Of a stretch of DNA of 64,000 bases, positions 17,024 through 26,039 are shown piece by piece; the first letter of the stretch is position 1; each line of letters starts with the position of its first letter. The DNA is taken from the NCBI RefSeq assembly GCF_900129325.1, contig NZ_FQUP01000001.1, positions 744,001 through 808,000 on the forward strand, given 5' to 3'. A program made the position numbers and the translations under genes. This DNA comes from Kaistia soli DSM 19436. Its GTDB lineage: Bacteria; Pseudomonadota; Alphaproteobacteria; Rhizobiales; Kaistiaceae. Under the pieces are notes generated by a model. It was not told the origin of the DNA. It saw nothing but the letters and a program-made list of their open reading frames with translations, and ran no database searches.

Positions 17024-18343
17024 ATGAAACTCAATCGACACCTTGCGAGCATTGCCTCGCTGGTTGCGATCGCAGCGGCTGGACCGGCACTCGCCGAGAC
17101 CACGCTGACGATTGCGACCGTCAACAATGGCGACATGGTCCGCATGCAGAGCATGACGGACGACTTCACTAAGGCCAATCCGGACATCAAGCTCGAGTGG
17201 GTGACGCTCGAGGAGAACGTCCTGCGCCAGAAGGTGACGACCGACATCGCGACGAAGGGCGGCCAGTACGACGTCCTCACCATCGGTACCTACGAGGTTC
17301 CGATCTGGGCGAAGAAGGGCTGGCTGGTGCCGCTCGACAATCTCGGGGCCGACTACAATGTCGACGACCTGCTTCCTGCGATCCGCAACGGCCTTTCGGC
17401 CGACGGCAAGCTCTACGCCTCGCCCTTCTATGGCGAGTCCAGCTATGTGATGTATCGCAAGGACCTGTTCGAGAAGGCCGGGCTGACGATGCCCGACAAG
17501 CCGACTTGGGACTTCATCAAGCAGGCCGCCGACAAGATCACTGATCGCGCCAACGGCATCAACGGCATCTGCCTGCGCGGCAAGGCCGGCTGGGGCGAGA
17601 ACATGGCGTTCCTGACCGCCATGTCGAACTCGTTCGGCGCGCGGTGGTTTGACGAGAAATGGCAGCCGCAGTTCGACCAGCCGGAATGGAAGAGCACGCT
17701 GCAGTTCTATGTCGACCTCATGAAGGCCGACGGCCCCGCCGGCTCCTCCTCGAACGGCTTCAATGAAAACCTGACCCTGTTCCAGCAGGGCAAGTGCGGC
17801 ATGTGGATCGACGCCACGGTCGCCGGCTCGTTCGTGACCGATCCCAAGGCCTCGACCGTCGCCGACAAGGTCGGCTTTGCACTGGCACCTGACAACGGCC
17901 TCGGCAAGCGTGGCAATTGGCTGTGGGCGTGGTCGCTCGCAGTTCCCGCCGGTTCGGCCAAGATCGACGCAGCCGAGAAGTTCATCTCCTGGGCGACCTC
18001 GGCGCACTACACCGATCTCGTCGCCGCCAAGGACGGATGGGCCAATGTTCCGCCCGGCACGCGCACCTCGCTCTACAAGAACGCGGACTATCTGAAGGCG
18101 GCGCCGTTCGCCCAGATGACGATCGACTCGATCAATACAGCCGATCCGACCAAGCCGACTGTAAAGCCAGTGCCCTATACCGGCGTCCAGTTCGTCGCCA
18201 TCCCTGAATTCCAGGGTCTCGGCGACACGGTTGGCAAGCTGTTCTCCGCAGCGCTTGCCGGTCAGTCCAGTGTCGATGATGCGCTGAAGTCGGCGCAGGA
18301 CGTCGCCACGCGGACGATGACCAAGGGCGGCTACATCAAGTAG
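17024..18343 (+). CDS. smoE: Sorbitol/mannitol ABC transporter substrate-binding protein
   Basis: This 439-residue periplasmic binding protein has a signal peptide (MKLNRHLASIASLVAIAAAGPALA) and a MalE-type fold beginning ETTLTIATVNNGDMVRMQ. The sequence and order match SmoE of rhizobial and Rhodobacter polyol importers. AGGGAGG precedes the ATG. It is the first gene of the smoEFGK-mtlK operon and is followed by a strong hairpin, consistent with higher expression of the binding protein than of the permeases. The ligands are probably sorbitol, mannitol or related hexitols. Confidence 0.88.
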   Translation: MKLNRHLASIASLVAIAAAGPALAETTLTIATVNNGDMVRMQSMTDDFTKANPDIKLEWVTLEENVLRQKVTTDIATKGGQYDVLTIGTYEVPIWAKKGWLVPLDNLGADYNVDDLLPAIRNGLSADGKLYASPFYGESSYVMYRKDLFEKAGLTMPDKPTWDFIKQAADKITDRANGINGICLRGKAGWGENMAFLTAMSNSFGARWFDEKWQPQFDQPEWKSTLQFYVDLMKADGPAGSSSNGFNENLTLFQQGKCGMWIDATVAGSFVTDPKASTVADKVGFALAPDNGLGKRGNWLWAWSLAVPAGSAKIDAAEKFISWATSAHYTDLVAAKDGWANVPPGTRTSLYKNADYLKAAPFAQMTIDSINTADPTKPTVKPVPYTGVQFVAIPEFQGLGDTVGKLFSAALAGQSSVDDALKSAQDVATRTMTKGGYIK

Positions 18344-18362
18344 TCCATCGCACGACCGCAAC

Positions 18363-18386
18363 TGCCCGGAGCTTCGGCTCCGGGCA
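18363..18386 (+). terminator. Intercistronic hairpin with UUCG loop after the binding-protein gene
   Basis: A perfect 10-bp stem (TGCCCGGAGC / GCTCCGGGCA) closes a TTCG tetraloop 19 bases after the smoE stop, followed by a short TTTA. It sits inside the operon. It more likely attenuates transcription or protects the 3' end of the binding-protein message than ends the operon. Confidence 0.6.
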
Positions 18387-18508
18387 TTTAGAAGACGGGT
18401 GCCCAGAAGCGAAGCGCTCGCCCGCCGATCTCCGCAACAGGCGGAGGGCGCGGGGACCACGGGCGAAGGCGCCGTGCCCGATCATGGCCGGCCGGGGGAG
18501 GCAAGGAA

Positions 18509-19384
18509 ATGGCTGCGACCGTAAACACCCGCAAGCTGGCGCGGGCCATGCTCACGCCAGCGGTTGTCATCCTGTTCATCTGGATGATCGTACCGCTGCT
18601 GCTGACCATCTGGTATTCGTTCCAAAACTATAATCTGCTCAGCCCCGAGAACACCGGTTTCGCCGGGTTCATGAACTACAAATACTTCCTGACCGACCCT
18701 GCTTTCTTCCAGGCCTTCTGGAATACCCTCACCATCACGCTGTCCGTCCTGGTGATCACCGTCGTAGGCGGCATCCTCCTCGGCCTGCTGCTCGACCAGT
18801 TCATCTACGGACAGGGCATCGTCCGAATTCTCGTGATCTCGCCGTTCTTCATCATGCCGACCGTCGCGGCGCTCGTTTGGAAGAACATGCTGATGGATCC
18901 GAACTACGGCATCTTCGCCTGGATCGCGACCAGACTCGGATTCGCGCCGGTCGCCTGGCTCGAAAACTATCCGCTGTTCTCGATCATCCTGATCGTTGCC
19001 TGGCAGTGGCTGCCTTTTGCGACACTCATCCTGCTGACGGCGATGCAATCGCTCGACGAGGAACAGAAGGAGGCGGCCGGCATGGACGGCGCGAACTTCG
19101 CCAGCCTGTTCGTCTACATCACGCTACCGCATCTCGCCCGCGCCATCACGGTGGTCATCCTCATCGAGACGATCTTCCTGCTGTCCGTATTCGCCGAGAT
19201 CCTAGTGACCACCGGCGGCGGTCCCGGCTACGCCTCCACCAACATCGCCTACCTGATCTATCACCAGGCACTGCTCGACTATGACGTCGGCGGGGCCTCC
19301 GCGGGCGGCGTCGTGGCGGTCATCCTCGCCAATATCGTCGCAATCTTCCTCGTCCGCCTGGTCGGCAAGAACCTCGAAGCGTGA
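18509..19384 (+). CDS. smoF: Polyol ABC transporter permease (SmoF, MalF family)
   Basis: This 291-residue inner-membrane permease has six membrane segments from AMLTPAVVILFIWMIVPLLLTIWYS onward. Its EAA loop is EQKEAAGMDGANFASLFVYITLPHL. The ATG follows a GGGGGAGGCAAGGAA ribosome-binding site. It is separated from smoE by 165 bases that contain the hairpin at 18363 and no gene that can be supported. It pairs with SmoG to form the hexitol channel. Confidence 0.88.
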   Translation: MAATVNTRKLARAMLTPAVVILFIWMIVPLLLTIWYSFQNYNLLSPENTGFAGFMNYKYFLTDPAFFQAFWNTLTITLSVLVITVVGGILLGLLLDQFIYGQGIVRILVISPFFIMPTVAALVWKNMLMDPNYGIFAWIATRLGFAPVAWLENYPLFSIILIVAWQWLPFATLILLTAMQSLDEEQKEAAGMDGANFASLFVYITLPHLARAITVVILIETIFLLSVFAEILVTTGGGPGYASTNIAYLIYHQALLDYDVGGASAGGVVAVILANIVAIFLVRLVGKNLEA

Positions 19385-19396
19385 GGAGAGACACAT

Positions 19397-20227
19397 ATGG
19401 CCCGCGCTATCAGCCCGCAGAAGAAATGGACCTTCACGATCCTCGCCTGGGTCGTGGCCCTCATCCTGTTCTTCCCGATCCTCTGGACCATCCTGACCGC
19501 CTTCAAGACCGAAGGTGACGCCATCCTCTTCCCGCCGGCCTTCCTGCCGCCGCACTGGACGCTGGAGAACTTCGTCACGGTCCAGACACGGTCGGACTAC
19601 TTCAAGCACTTTTTCAATTCGATGGTGATCTCGATCGGTTCGTCGCTGATCGGCCTTGTCATCGCGGTGCCCGCAGCATGGTCGATGGCGTTCGCGCCGG
19701 CCAAGCGAACCAAGGACATCCTGATGTGGATGCTATCCACCAAGATGATGCCCGCCGTCGGCGTCCTGGTGCCGATCTATCTCATCTTCAAGAACCTTGG
19801 GCTTCTCGATACGCTGACCGGCCTCACCGGCATCATGACTCTGATCAACCTGCCGATCATGGTCTGGATGCTCTACACCTATTTCCGAGAGATCCCGGTC
19901 GACATCCTCGAGGCCTCGCGCATGGATGGCGCCGTGCTCTGGAAGGAGATCGTTTATGTGCTCCTGCCGATGGCGATCCCCGGCATCGCATCGACCATGC
20001 TGCTCAACATCATCCTTGCCTGGAACGAGGCGTTCTGGACGCTGAACCTGTCGGCTGCCAATGCGGCGCCGCTCACGGCGTTTATCGCCTCGTATTCGAG
20101 CCCAGAGGGACTGTTCTGGGCCAAGCTGTCCGCAGCCTCGACACTCGCCATCGCACCCATCCTGGTCATCGGCTGGTTCAGTCAGAAGCAGCTGGTGCGC
20201 GGTATGACGTTCGGCGCCGTAAAGTAG
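19397..20227 (+). CDS. smoG: Polyol ABC transporter permease (SmoG, MalG family)
   Basis: This 276-residue MalG-type permease has a first membrane segment [24 protein letters not shown] and EAA loop [28 protein letters not shown]. It starts 12 bases after smoF with a GAGGAGAG ribosome-binding site. It ends 19 bases before the ATPase gene and forms the transmembrane pore with SmoF. Confidence 0.88.
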   Translation: MARAISPQKKWTFTILAWVVALILFFPILWTILTAFKTEGDAILFPPAFLPPHWTLENFVTVQTRSDYFKHFFNSMVISIGSSLIGLVIAVPAAWSMAFAPAKRTKDILMWMLSTKMMPAVGVLVPIYLIFKNLGLLDTLTGLTGIMTLINLPIMVWMLYTYFREIPVDILEASRMDGAVLWKEIVYVLLPMAIPGIASTMLLNIILAWNEAFWTLNLSAANAAPLTAFIASYSSPEGLFWAKLSAASTLAIAPILVIGWFSQKQLVRGMTFGAVK

Positions 20228-20246
20228 ACGTGGGGAAGAAAAAAAC

Positions 20247-21251
20247 ATGGGCAAGATCGTCCTCGAAAACGTTCAGAAGCACTTCGGCACCGTGAAGGTG
20301 ATCTCGAACGTCAGCCTCACCGTCGAAGACGGATCATTCGTGGTCTTTGTCGGACCCTCGGGTTGCGGCAAGTCGACATTGCTGCGCCTCATCGCCGGAC
20401 TTGAGGATGCGACCGGCGGCCGGATCCTCATCGACGGCGCCGACGTCACAGATCTGCCGCCCACGAAGCGCGGCCTGTCGATGGTCTTCCAGTCCTACGC
20501 GCTCTATCCGCATATGAGTGTGCGCGGCAATATTGGCTTCGGCCTCAAGATGGCTGGAATGCCGAAGGACGAAATCCGGAAGAAAGTCGATGCCGCCGCG
20601 GCGACGCTGAACCTGACGCCCTATCTCGACCGGAAGCCGCGCATGCTCTCAGGCGGCCAGCGCCAGCGCGTCGCCATTGGGCGGGCCATCGTGCGCGAGC
20701 CGAAGGGCTTCCTGTTCGACGAGCCGCTCAGCAATCTCGACGCTGCCCTTCGCGTCAATATGCGCATCGAGATCGCGCGACTTCAGCGGAGCCTCGGCAC
20801 GACGGCGATCTACGTGACACATGACCAGGTCGAAGCCATGACCATGGCCGACAAGATCGTCGTGCTGAATGCCGGCTCGGTCGAGCAAGTTGGGTCGCCG
20901 CTCGAACTCTATGACCGGCCAGCCAATCTTTTCGTTGCGGGCTTCATCGGCTCACCCAAGATGAACCTGATCGGTGGCGCGACGGCCGAGCCCTATCAGG
21001 CCGCGACCATCGGCATCCGGCCCGAGCATCTCATCGTCTCGCGCGATGGCGGCGGCTGGGCCGGAACCATCAGCGTCGCCGAGCATCTTGGCAGCGACAC
21101 TTTCCTCTATGTGGAAGTCCCCGGGGTGGGCCTCGTCACGGCGCGCACGCCGGGCGAGGTATCGTTCCACGCCGGCGAGCGCGTGATGCTGCAGCCCGAT
21201 CCAGCGCGGCTCCATCGTTTCGACAAGCAAGGCCAGGCGATCCGAGGCTGA
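20247..21251 (+). CDS. smoK: Polyol ABC transporter ATP-binding protein (SmoK, UgpC/MalK family)
   Basis: This 334-residue cytoplasmic ATPase has Walker [10 protein letters not shown] at 36-44, Q-loop [14 protein letters not shown], signature [19 protein letters not shown], Walker [12 protein letters not shown] and a switch His in [11 protein letters not shown]-terminal TOBE/OB domain (from about residue 240, IGIRPEHL) is typical of the MalK/UgpC class. It energises SmoFG, and as a promiscuous-type ATPase it could also serve the importer near 4-7 kb that lacks one. Confidence 0.9.
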   Translation: MGKIVLENVQKHFGTVKVISNVSLTVEDGSFVVFVGPSGCGKSTLLRLIAGLEDATGGRILIDGADVTDLPPTKRGLSMVFQSYALYPHMSVRGNIGFGLKMAGMPKDEIRKKVDAAAATLNLTPYLDRKPRMLSGGQRQRVAIGRAIVREPKGFLFDEPLSNLDAALRVNMRIEIARLQRSLGTTAIYVTHDQVEAMTMADKIVVLNAGSVEQVGSPLELYDRPANLFVAGFIGSPKMNLIGGATAEPYQAATIGIRPEHLIVSRDGGGWAGTISVAEHLGSDTFLYVEVPGVGLVTARTPGEVSFHAGERVMLQPDPARLHRFDKQGQAIRG

Positions 21252-21257
21252 GCGCCG

Positions 21258-21273
21258 GCGGCCGAGCGGCCGC
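21258..21273 (+). terminator. Short GC-rich hairpin between smoK and the polyol dehydrogenase
   Basis: GCGGCCG-AG-CGGCCGC forms a compact stem directly after the smoK stop. With no following T run it is weak evidence for attenuation. The rest of the 113-base gap shows nothing else recognisable. Confidence 0.3.
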
Positions 21274-21364
21274 GGTTGAATGTCGGCGCCGGGCCATAGA
21301 TGATCCGGGCCGCCGACGGCAGAGAATCGATCGGCAACGCGTCGACTAGCGAGAAGACACCGAA

Positions 21365-22837
21365 ATGGCGATCAAACTGACGACCCAGACCCTGCCCGAG
21401 ATCGCCGCCAAGGCGCGCGTGCCGCAATATGACCGTTCGGCCCTCCGACCTGGCATCCTGCATTTCGGCATCGGCAATTTTCATCGCGCGCACCAAGCCG
21501 CCTATCTCGACGATCTGTTCTCCACCGGGCGTGATTTCGACTTTGCGATCATCGGGACCGGCGTCACCGAGCATGACGGCCGCATCGCGCAAGTGCTGTC
21601 GGATCAGGATCTCTTGACCACCCTCGTCGAACAGGAGGCCGGCCGCTCGGCCGCTCGCGTCACGGGCTCGATGATCGGCACCATCGGACCGACGGACCGT
21701 GACCGGATCCTCGAGACGCTCGCGGACCCGGCAATTCGCATCGTTTCGCTCACGGTCACCGAGGGCGGCTATTTCATCAATGCCGCCACCGCCGCCTTCG
21801 ACCCGCAGCATCCTCAGATCGTTGCGGATGCTGCCGATCCCGACCATGCGAAGACCGTATTTGGACTGGTTATTGCCGGATTGAAGCGCCGCCGCGCGGC
21901 CGGGATCATCCCCTTCACGGTCATGTCCTGCGACAATCTTCCCCATAATGGCGCTGTGACCCGCAACGCCGTCGTCGGTCTTGCTGCTCTGTCCGATCCA
22001 GCCTTCGCAACCTGGATCAGGGACAATGTCGCCTTCCCGAACGGCATGGTCGACCGCATCACGCCGGCGACCGGAGAGCGTGAAAAGCAGTTGCTCGCCG
22101 ATGAATTCGGCATCGAGGATGCATGGCCGGTATTCTGCGAGGATTTCCGGCAATGGGTGCTGGAGGATAATTTTCCAGCTGGCCGGCCGCGTCTCGAAGA
22201 CGTGGGCGTGCAGTTCGTGCCCGATGTGACGCCCTTCGAGATGATGAAGATCCGTATCCTCAATGGCGGCCATGCGGTGATCGCTTATGCGGGCGGATTG
22301 CTCGACATCCATTTCGTGCATGAAGCGATGGAGCATCCGCTGGTCGCGGGCTTCCTTGAGAAAATCGAGACCGACGAGATCATTCCGGTCGTCCCGCCCG
22401 TGCCGGATACGGATACCAGCGCCTATTTCGCGCTCGTCCAGCGCCGCTTCGCCAATCCGAAGATCGGCGATACCATCCGGCGCCTCTGCCTCGACGGTTC
22501 CAACCGGCAGCCGAAATTCATCATTCCGACGATCGCAGATCGGCTCGCCAAGGGTCTTTCGATCACCGGACTGGCGCTCGAATCGGCGCTCTGGTGCCGC
22601 TACTGCTACGGCACGACCGACAGCGGCGCGGCGATCGCCCCGAACGATCCCAACTGGGACCGCCTTAAGGAGACGGCTGCCCTGGCCAAGGATGACCCTC
22701 TCGCGTGGCTGGCTATGGAGGACATCTACGGGGCGGTGGGACAAAATGCAGTCTTCCGCGCGGCGTTCTCGGAGGCCCTCACGGCTCTCTGGCGCGACGG
22801 AGCGGCTGCGACGCTGACGCGCTATCTCGGTGCCTGA
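21365..22837 (+). CDS. mtlK: Mannitol 2-dehydrogenase family polyol dehydrogenase
   Basis: This 490-residue NAD(P)-dependent long-chain polyol dehydrogenase oxidises mannitol (and arabinitol or sorbitol in relatives) to fructose or the matching ketose in the cytoplasm. The N-terminal motif HFGIGNFHRAHQAAYLDDL is at residues 33-51. The catalytic residues of the family fall at Asn191 (MSCDNLP), Lys295, Asn300 and His303 (KIRILNGGH), the same numbers as in the well-studied Pseudomonas enzyme. It is encoded 113 bases after the importer ATPase and is the only polyol dehydrogenase in the operon. SmoS, a sorbitol dehydrogenase found next to such importers in some relatives, is absent here. Confidence 0.92.
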   Translation: MAIKLTTQTLPEIAAKARVPQYDRSALRPGILHFGIGNFHRAHQAAYLDDLFSTGRDFDFAIIGTGVTEHDGRIAQVLSDQDLLTTLVEQEAGRSAARVTGSMIGTIGPTDRDRILETLADPAIRIVSLTVTEGGYFINAATAAFDPQHPQIVADAADPDHAKTVFGLVIAGLKRRRAAGIIPFTVMSCDNLPHNGAVTRNAVVGLAALSDPAFATWIRDNVAFPNGMVDRITPATGEREKQLLADEFGIEDAWPVFCEDFRQWVLEDNFPAGRPRLEDVGVQFVPDVTPFEMMKIRILNGGHAVIAYAGGLLDIHFVHEAMEHPLVAGFLEKIETDEIIPVVPPVPDTDTSAYFALVQRRFANPKIGDTIRRLCLDGSNRQPKFIIPTIADRLAKGLSITGLALESALWCRYCYGTTDSGAAIAPNDPNWDRLKETAALAKDDPLAWLAMEDIYGAVGQNAVFRAAFSEALTALWRDGAAATLTRYLGA

Positions 22838-22852
22838 CGGCAGGGTGATCGC

Positions 22853-23566
22853 GTGGACAATTCCGGACTGGTGATTCTCGACTGCGACGGCGTCGTCGTC
22901 GACAGCGAGCCCGTCGCGATCGCCGCTCTTGCCGAGTTCCTGCAGGGCATCGGCCTTCCGGTCGCGGCCGATTATGTCTACCGCAACTTCCTCGGGCGAA
23001 GCTGGGCGACCGTGACCGCGCTGCTCGCCCGTGACTTCTCCATCCGGCTCTCAAGCGAAGAAGTCGAAGCCTATAAGGAGTTGCTCTTCGATCGCATCCG
23101 CACACGGGTAGAGCCCATGCCCGGCGTGGTCGATGCCATCGCAGGGTTGCGTCATCCCGTGTGCATCGCGTCGTCAAGCACGCCGGAACGGCTGGAGGTT
23201 TCGCTGGGAAAAGCGGGGCTCCGTGATCGTTTCATGCCGCATGTCTATAGCGCATCGCTGGTCAAGCGCGGCAAGCCGGCACCGGATCTCTTCCTGTATG
23301 CGGCTGCGGCGATGGGGTTCGAACCGGCCGATTGCCTTGTCATCGAGGACAGCCCCGCAGGCATCGAAGCCGGCAAGGCGGCCGGCATGATCGTCGCTGC
23401 CTTTCTCGGTGGCTCGCATATCGCGCCCGGCAAGCTGCGTCCGGTCGCTCTCGCTCTCGAACCGCATATCGTCTTCGAGCACATGGACGAGTTGCCGGCC
23501 GTTTTGGCCCGGTTCGACGCGCTCCGCGCCGCCGCTCGTCAGACCGGCCGCGCCACCCCGCCATAA
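22853..23566 (+). CDS. HAD family hydrolase (beta-phosphoglucomutase / sugar phosphatase-like)
   Basis: This 237-residue HAD phosphatase of subfamily IA carries all four motifs: DCDGVVVDSEP at residues 10-20 (nucleophile Asp and acid Asp), SSSTPERL (Thr/Ser motif II), KRGKPAPDLF (Lys motif III) and IEDSPAGIEAG (acidic motif IV). Translation starts at GTG 22853 after AGGGTG, 15 bases from the polyol dehydrogenase stop, so it belongs to the polyol operon. A role in dephosphorylating sugar or polyol phosphates is likely. Its 3' end overlaps the opposing aldolase gene by 28 bases. Confidence 0.87.
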   Translation: MDNSGLVILDCDGVVVDSEPVAIAALAEFLQGIGLPVAADYVYRNFLGRSWATVTALLARDFSIRLSSEEVEAYKELLFDRIRTRVEPMPGVVDAIAGLRHPVCIASSSTPERLEVSLGKAGLRDRFMPHVYSASLVKRGKPAPDLFLYAAAAMGFEPADCLVIEDSPAGIEAGKAAGMIVAAFLGGSHIAPGKLRPVALALEPHIVFEHMDELPAVLARFDALRAAARQTGRATPP

Positions 23567-24201
23567 TTGGCTGCAAGGCCCTTCGCGAAGGTCTCATGCA
23601 TTTCGTCCTCGGTCAGCAATACCGGACCGCCGATCAGCAGCGCGTTGAAATATTGCCGGGCGATCGTCTCCAGTTCGACGGCGCGCCACATCGCATTTGA
23701 AAGGTCATAGCCTGTCGCGATCGCCCCGTGATTGGCGAGAAGCACCGCCGAACGGCCCTCCATCGCCTTCAAAACATTCAGCGAAAGCTGCTCGGTGCCA
23801 TAGGTGGCGTAGTCTGCGCAGCGGACATCGTCGCCGCCAAACACGGCGATCATGTAATGGCAGGCGGGAATCGCACGGCGCGTCATCGCGAGGCTCGTGC
23901 AGTAGGTCGGATGGGCATGCACGATGGCGCCGACTTCGGGCCGCGCGCGCATGATGTCGAGATGGAAGCGCCATTCGGTCGATGGCGGCTTCGGTCCCTC
24001 CCAGGCGCCATAATCCGCGCCGAGCGACATCGAGACGATCTCCTCGGGCAGCATGCAATCATAGGGAATCGAGGTTGGCGTGATCAGCATGCGATCCTCG
24101 GAGCGGACCGAGATGTTGCCGGAAACACCCTGGTTGAGACCGTTGCCATTCATCTTGAGGCAATGGGCGATGATGTCCCGGCGGCGGTCGAGTTCGGTCA
24201 T
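23539..24201 (-). CDS. Class II aldolase/adducin family protein (L-fuculose-phosphate aldolase-like)
   Basis: This 220-residue zinc-dependent aldolase-fold protein shows the features of class II sugar-phosphate aldolases and epimerases: NGLNQGVSGNISVRSEDRMLITPTS at the N-terminus, Glu in PSTEWRFHLDIM, zinc ligands in VHAHPTYCTSL, and a third His in LLANHGAIA. Such enzymes cleave ketose 1-phosphates. The ATG at 24201 was chosen because the upstream extension is of low similarity. It overlaps the HAD gene tail to tail and lies 180 bases downstream of an SDR gene on the same strand. That gap (24202-24381) contains no supported gene. Confidence 0.85.
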   Translation of the reverse strand: MTELDRRRDIIAHCLKMNGNGLNQGVSGNISVRSEDRMLITPTSIPYDCMLPEEIVSMSLGADYGAWEGPKPPSTEWRFHLDIMRARPEVGAIVHAHPTYCTSLAMTRRAIPACHYMIAVFGGDDVRCADYATYGTEQLSLNVLKAMEGRSAVLLANHGAIATGYDLSNAMWRAVELETIARQYFNALLIGGPVLLTEDEMHETFAKGLAANYGGVARPV

Positions 24202-24381
24202 CGAGAGTCCTGCGCAAGCGGTTGGAGAGCGGCGGCCACCGCTCTTTGCAGGCAGCCACCGCCGGGTCAACGGGAATGAACGTGGACAACGCTGGGCGCG
24301 GCGTTTCCGTCGCATCGACAGGATCATCCGCCGAGTGTCCGGCGGCGCAGGGTCAGTGGCCGTCGTCGATGGGGGACGGCT

Positions 24382-25155
24382 TCAGCGCGCGGTCCAGCCG
24401 CCATCGACGAGGATGGTCTGGCCCGTGATCATAGCGGCGGCATCCGAGGCCAGGAAGGCGACGACGCCCGACACCTCATGCGGCTCGCCGATCCGATGCA
24501 GCGCCGCGATCCTGTCGATGACATCGGCACGAAACGCCTCGTCGGCGAGCATGTCGGCGGTGCCGTCCGTTCGGATGAAGGTCGGGGCGATGCAATTGAC
24601 CCTCACACCATAGATGCCCCACTCGATCGCAAAGCACTTCGTCATATGCGCCACGGCAGCCTTTGAAAGGCAGTAGACACCCTCGCCCGGCAGTGCCACG
24701 GCGCCGGCCTGCGAACCGATATTGATGATGGCGCCGCCACGCCGCTCGATCATGTGGCGCCCGACATATTGCGACAGGAAGAAGGTCGAGCGAACATTGA
24801 CGTCGAGCACGGCGTCGAAATCCTCCTCGCTGACACTTTCGATCGGCGCCATCGGGATGCCGCCGCCGGCATTGTTGACGAGGATGTCGATACGCCCGAA
24901 CGCTGCAATCGCCTCGTCCACGGCAAGTCGCATCTGGCCGAGATCACGGACGTCGAGCTGCAAGGGCATCGCGCGGCTGCCGAGATTGGCGATCTCCGCG
25001 ACGAGGCCGTGATCCTCGGCGGCATTGCGCAGACCAAGCGCCACATTCGCGCCGGCCGCGGCGAGCGCAAGCGCTGACGCACGGCCGAGCCCTCTTCCCG
25101 CGCCCGTCACCAGCGCGACACGGCCGCTCAAATCAAAACTGGGCAATTGGGCCAT
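24382..25155 (-). CDS. SDR family oxidoreductase
   Basis: This 257-residue classical short-chain dehydrogenase has cofactor motif TGAGRGLG (about residues 17-24), NNAGG, catalytic Ser in NIGSQAG, and YCLSK (Tyr-x-x-x-Lys). The IAPTFIRTDGT substrate loop and the C-terminal GQTILVDGGW are typical of glucose/gluconate 5-dehydrogenase-like members. Two in-frame ATGs are near (25161 and 25155); GGAGGGA is correctly spaced only for 25155. It is next to a class II aldolase on the same strand, so a sugar or polyol substrate is likely. The exact reaction is unknown. Confidence 0.88.
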   Translation of the reverse strand: MAQLPSFDLSGRVALVTGAGRGLGRASALALAAAGANVALGLRNAAEDHGLVAEIANLGSRAMPLQLDVRDLGQMRLAVDEAIAAFGRIDILVNNAGGGIPMAPIESVSEEDFDAVLDVNVRSTFFLSQYVGRHMIERRGGAIINIGSQAGAVALPGEGVYCLSKAAVAHMTKCFAIEWGIYGVRVNCIAPTFIRTDGTADMLADEAFRADVIDRIAALHRIGEPHEVSGVVAFLASDAAAMITGQTILVDGGWTAR

Positions 25156-25188
25156 GTTCATTCCCTCCGCTCCAAACGGGCGTGGCAC

Positions 25189-25998
25189 TCAGCGCCGCGC
25201 GACAGCCACGACGAGATAGCCATAGCCCCAGTCGACCGGCAGCATGCCCGAGAGACGATCATCGATCCAGCCGACGAACGGATGATGCGTCACGGCATAT
25301 TCCGGCAACAGGCTCTCGCTAGTCATGTGCTCGATGGCAAATCCGGCTTCGGCCAGTTCCGCGACGATCTCATCGCGGCGATAGAGATGATAGAAGAGCG
25401 CGATCTTGTCCTTGCCGGCATCCCGGACATAGCGGATGTCGCCAGCTTCGAGACCCGCTCGGGCACTGGCATCCGCCTGAGCTTCCCTGAAGCGTCGCTT
25501 CGCATTCGGGAGGCCCAGGATAAGCCTGCCATCCGGCGCAAGATTACGACGCAGTTCCTTCAGGAGGGCGAGGCGGTTGGCACGGCCCGCGACATGGCCG
25601 AGCACGCCAAAGCCGAGTAGTGCCACGTCGAACCGGCCCGTCTCGTCGACCAGACGTCGATAGTCGATCCCGCTCGCATCGACGACGGAGATGTGGCTGG
25701 CCAGCCCCGCTGTCGCCACGGCCGCCGTCAGGTGCTCGCGGGCGACCGGACTGATATCAACGGCCACGATCTCTGCATTTCGTTCGCGCGCCAGCGCCAG
25801 GCAGTATCGCCCCTCACCGGCGCCATAGTCGAGCAGCCGCCCGCCGACTGGCAGCGCCCGGCGCAGAAATCGCATCGTGCGGGGATTCGGGCGCGGATAG
25901 CGGCTTTGATACAGGCCGGACGAGAAATAGGCGTCGTAGCTCTCCGCCATGTCGGGGAGCGGCGGCGCCCCGTCAGGCGGGAAAGCGGTCACGAGCAT
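25189..25998 (-). CDS. Class I SAM-dependent methyltransferase
   Basis: This 269-residue protein has the SAM-binding motif I RLLDYGAGEGRYCLALA (about residues 54-70), an acidic end of beta 2 (IVAVDIS), and the motif IV region FDVALLGFGVLGHV. The rest is a typical Rossmann methyltransferase of the methyltransf_11/25 kind. The substrate cannot be told from sequence. It is encoded 33 bases upstream of the SDR gene on the same strand and may be co-transcribed with it. It has no obvious link to the neighbouring permease gene. Confidence 0.85.
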   Translation of the reverse strand: MLVTAFPPDGAPPLPDMAESYDAYFSSGLYQSRYPRPNPRTMRFLRRALPVGGRLLDYGAGEGRYCLALARERNAEIVAVDISPVAREHLTAAVATAGLASHISVVDASGIDYRRLVDETGRFDVALLGFGVLGHVAGRANRLALLKELRRNLAPDGRLILGLPNAKRRFREAQADASARAGLEAGDIRYVRDAGKDKIALFYHLYRRDEIVAELAEAGFAIEHMTSESLLPEYAVTHHPFVGWIDDRLSGMLPVDWGYGYLVVAVARR

Positions 25999-26039
25999 GG
26001 CCTTTCGCTGTCCGGCCGAAATTCGGGGTTGGACATCAG

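Noticed and set aside
16526-18460. 644-codon open frame on the - strand opposite the SorC and smoE genes
   Set aside because: It is fully antisense to two clearly recognisable proteins, has low-complexity Arg/Gly-rich content, and has no family similarity. Long shadow frames are expected in GC-rich DNA.
21107-22744. 545-codon frame antisense to the mannitol dehydrogenase
   Set aside because: The dehydrogenase on the other strand shows the complete catalytic set, whereas this frame shows no motif.
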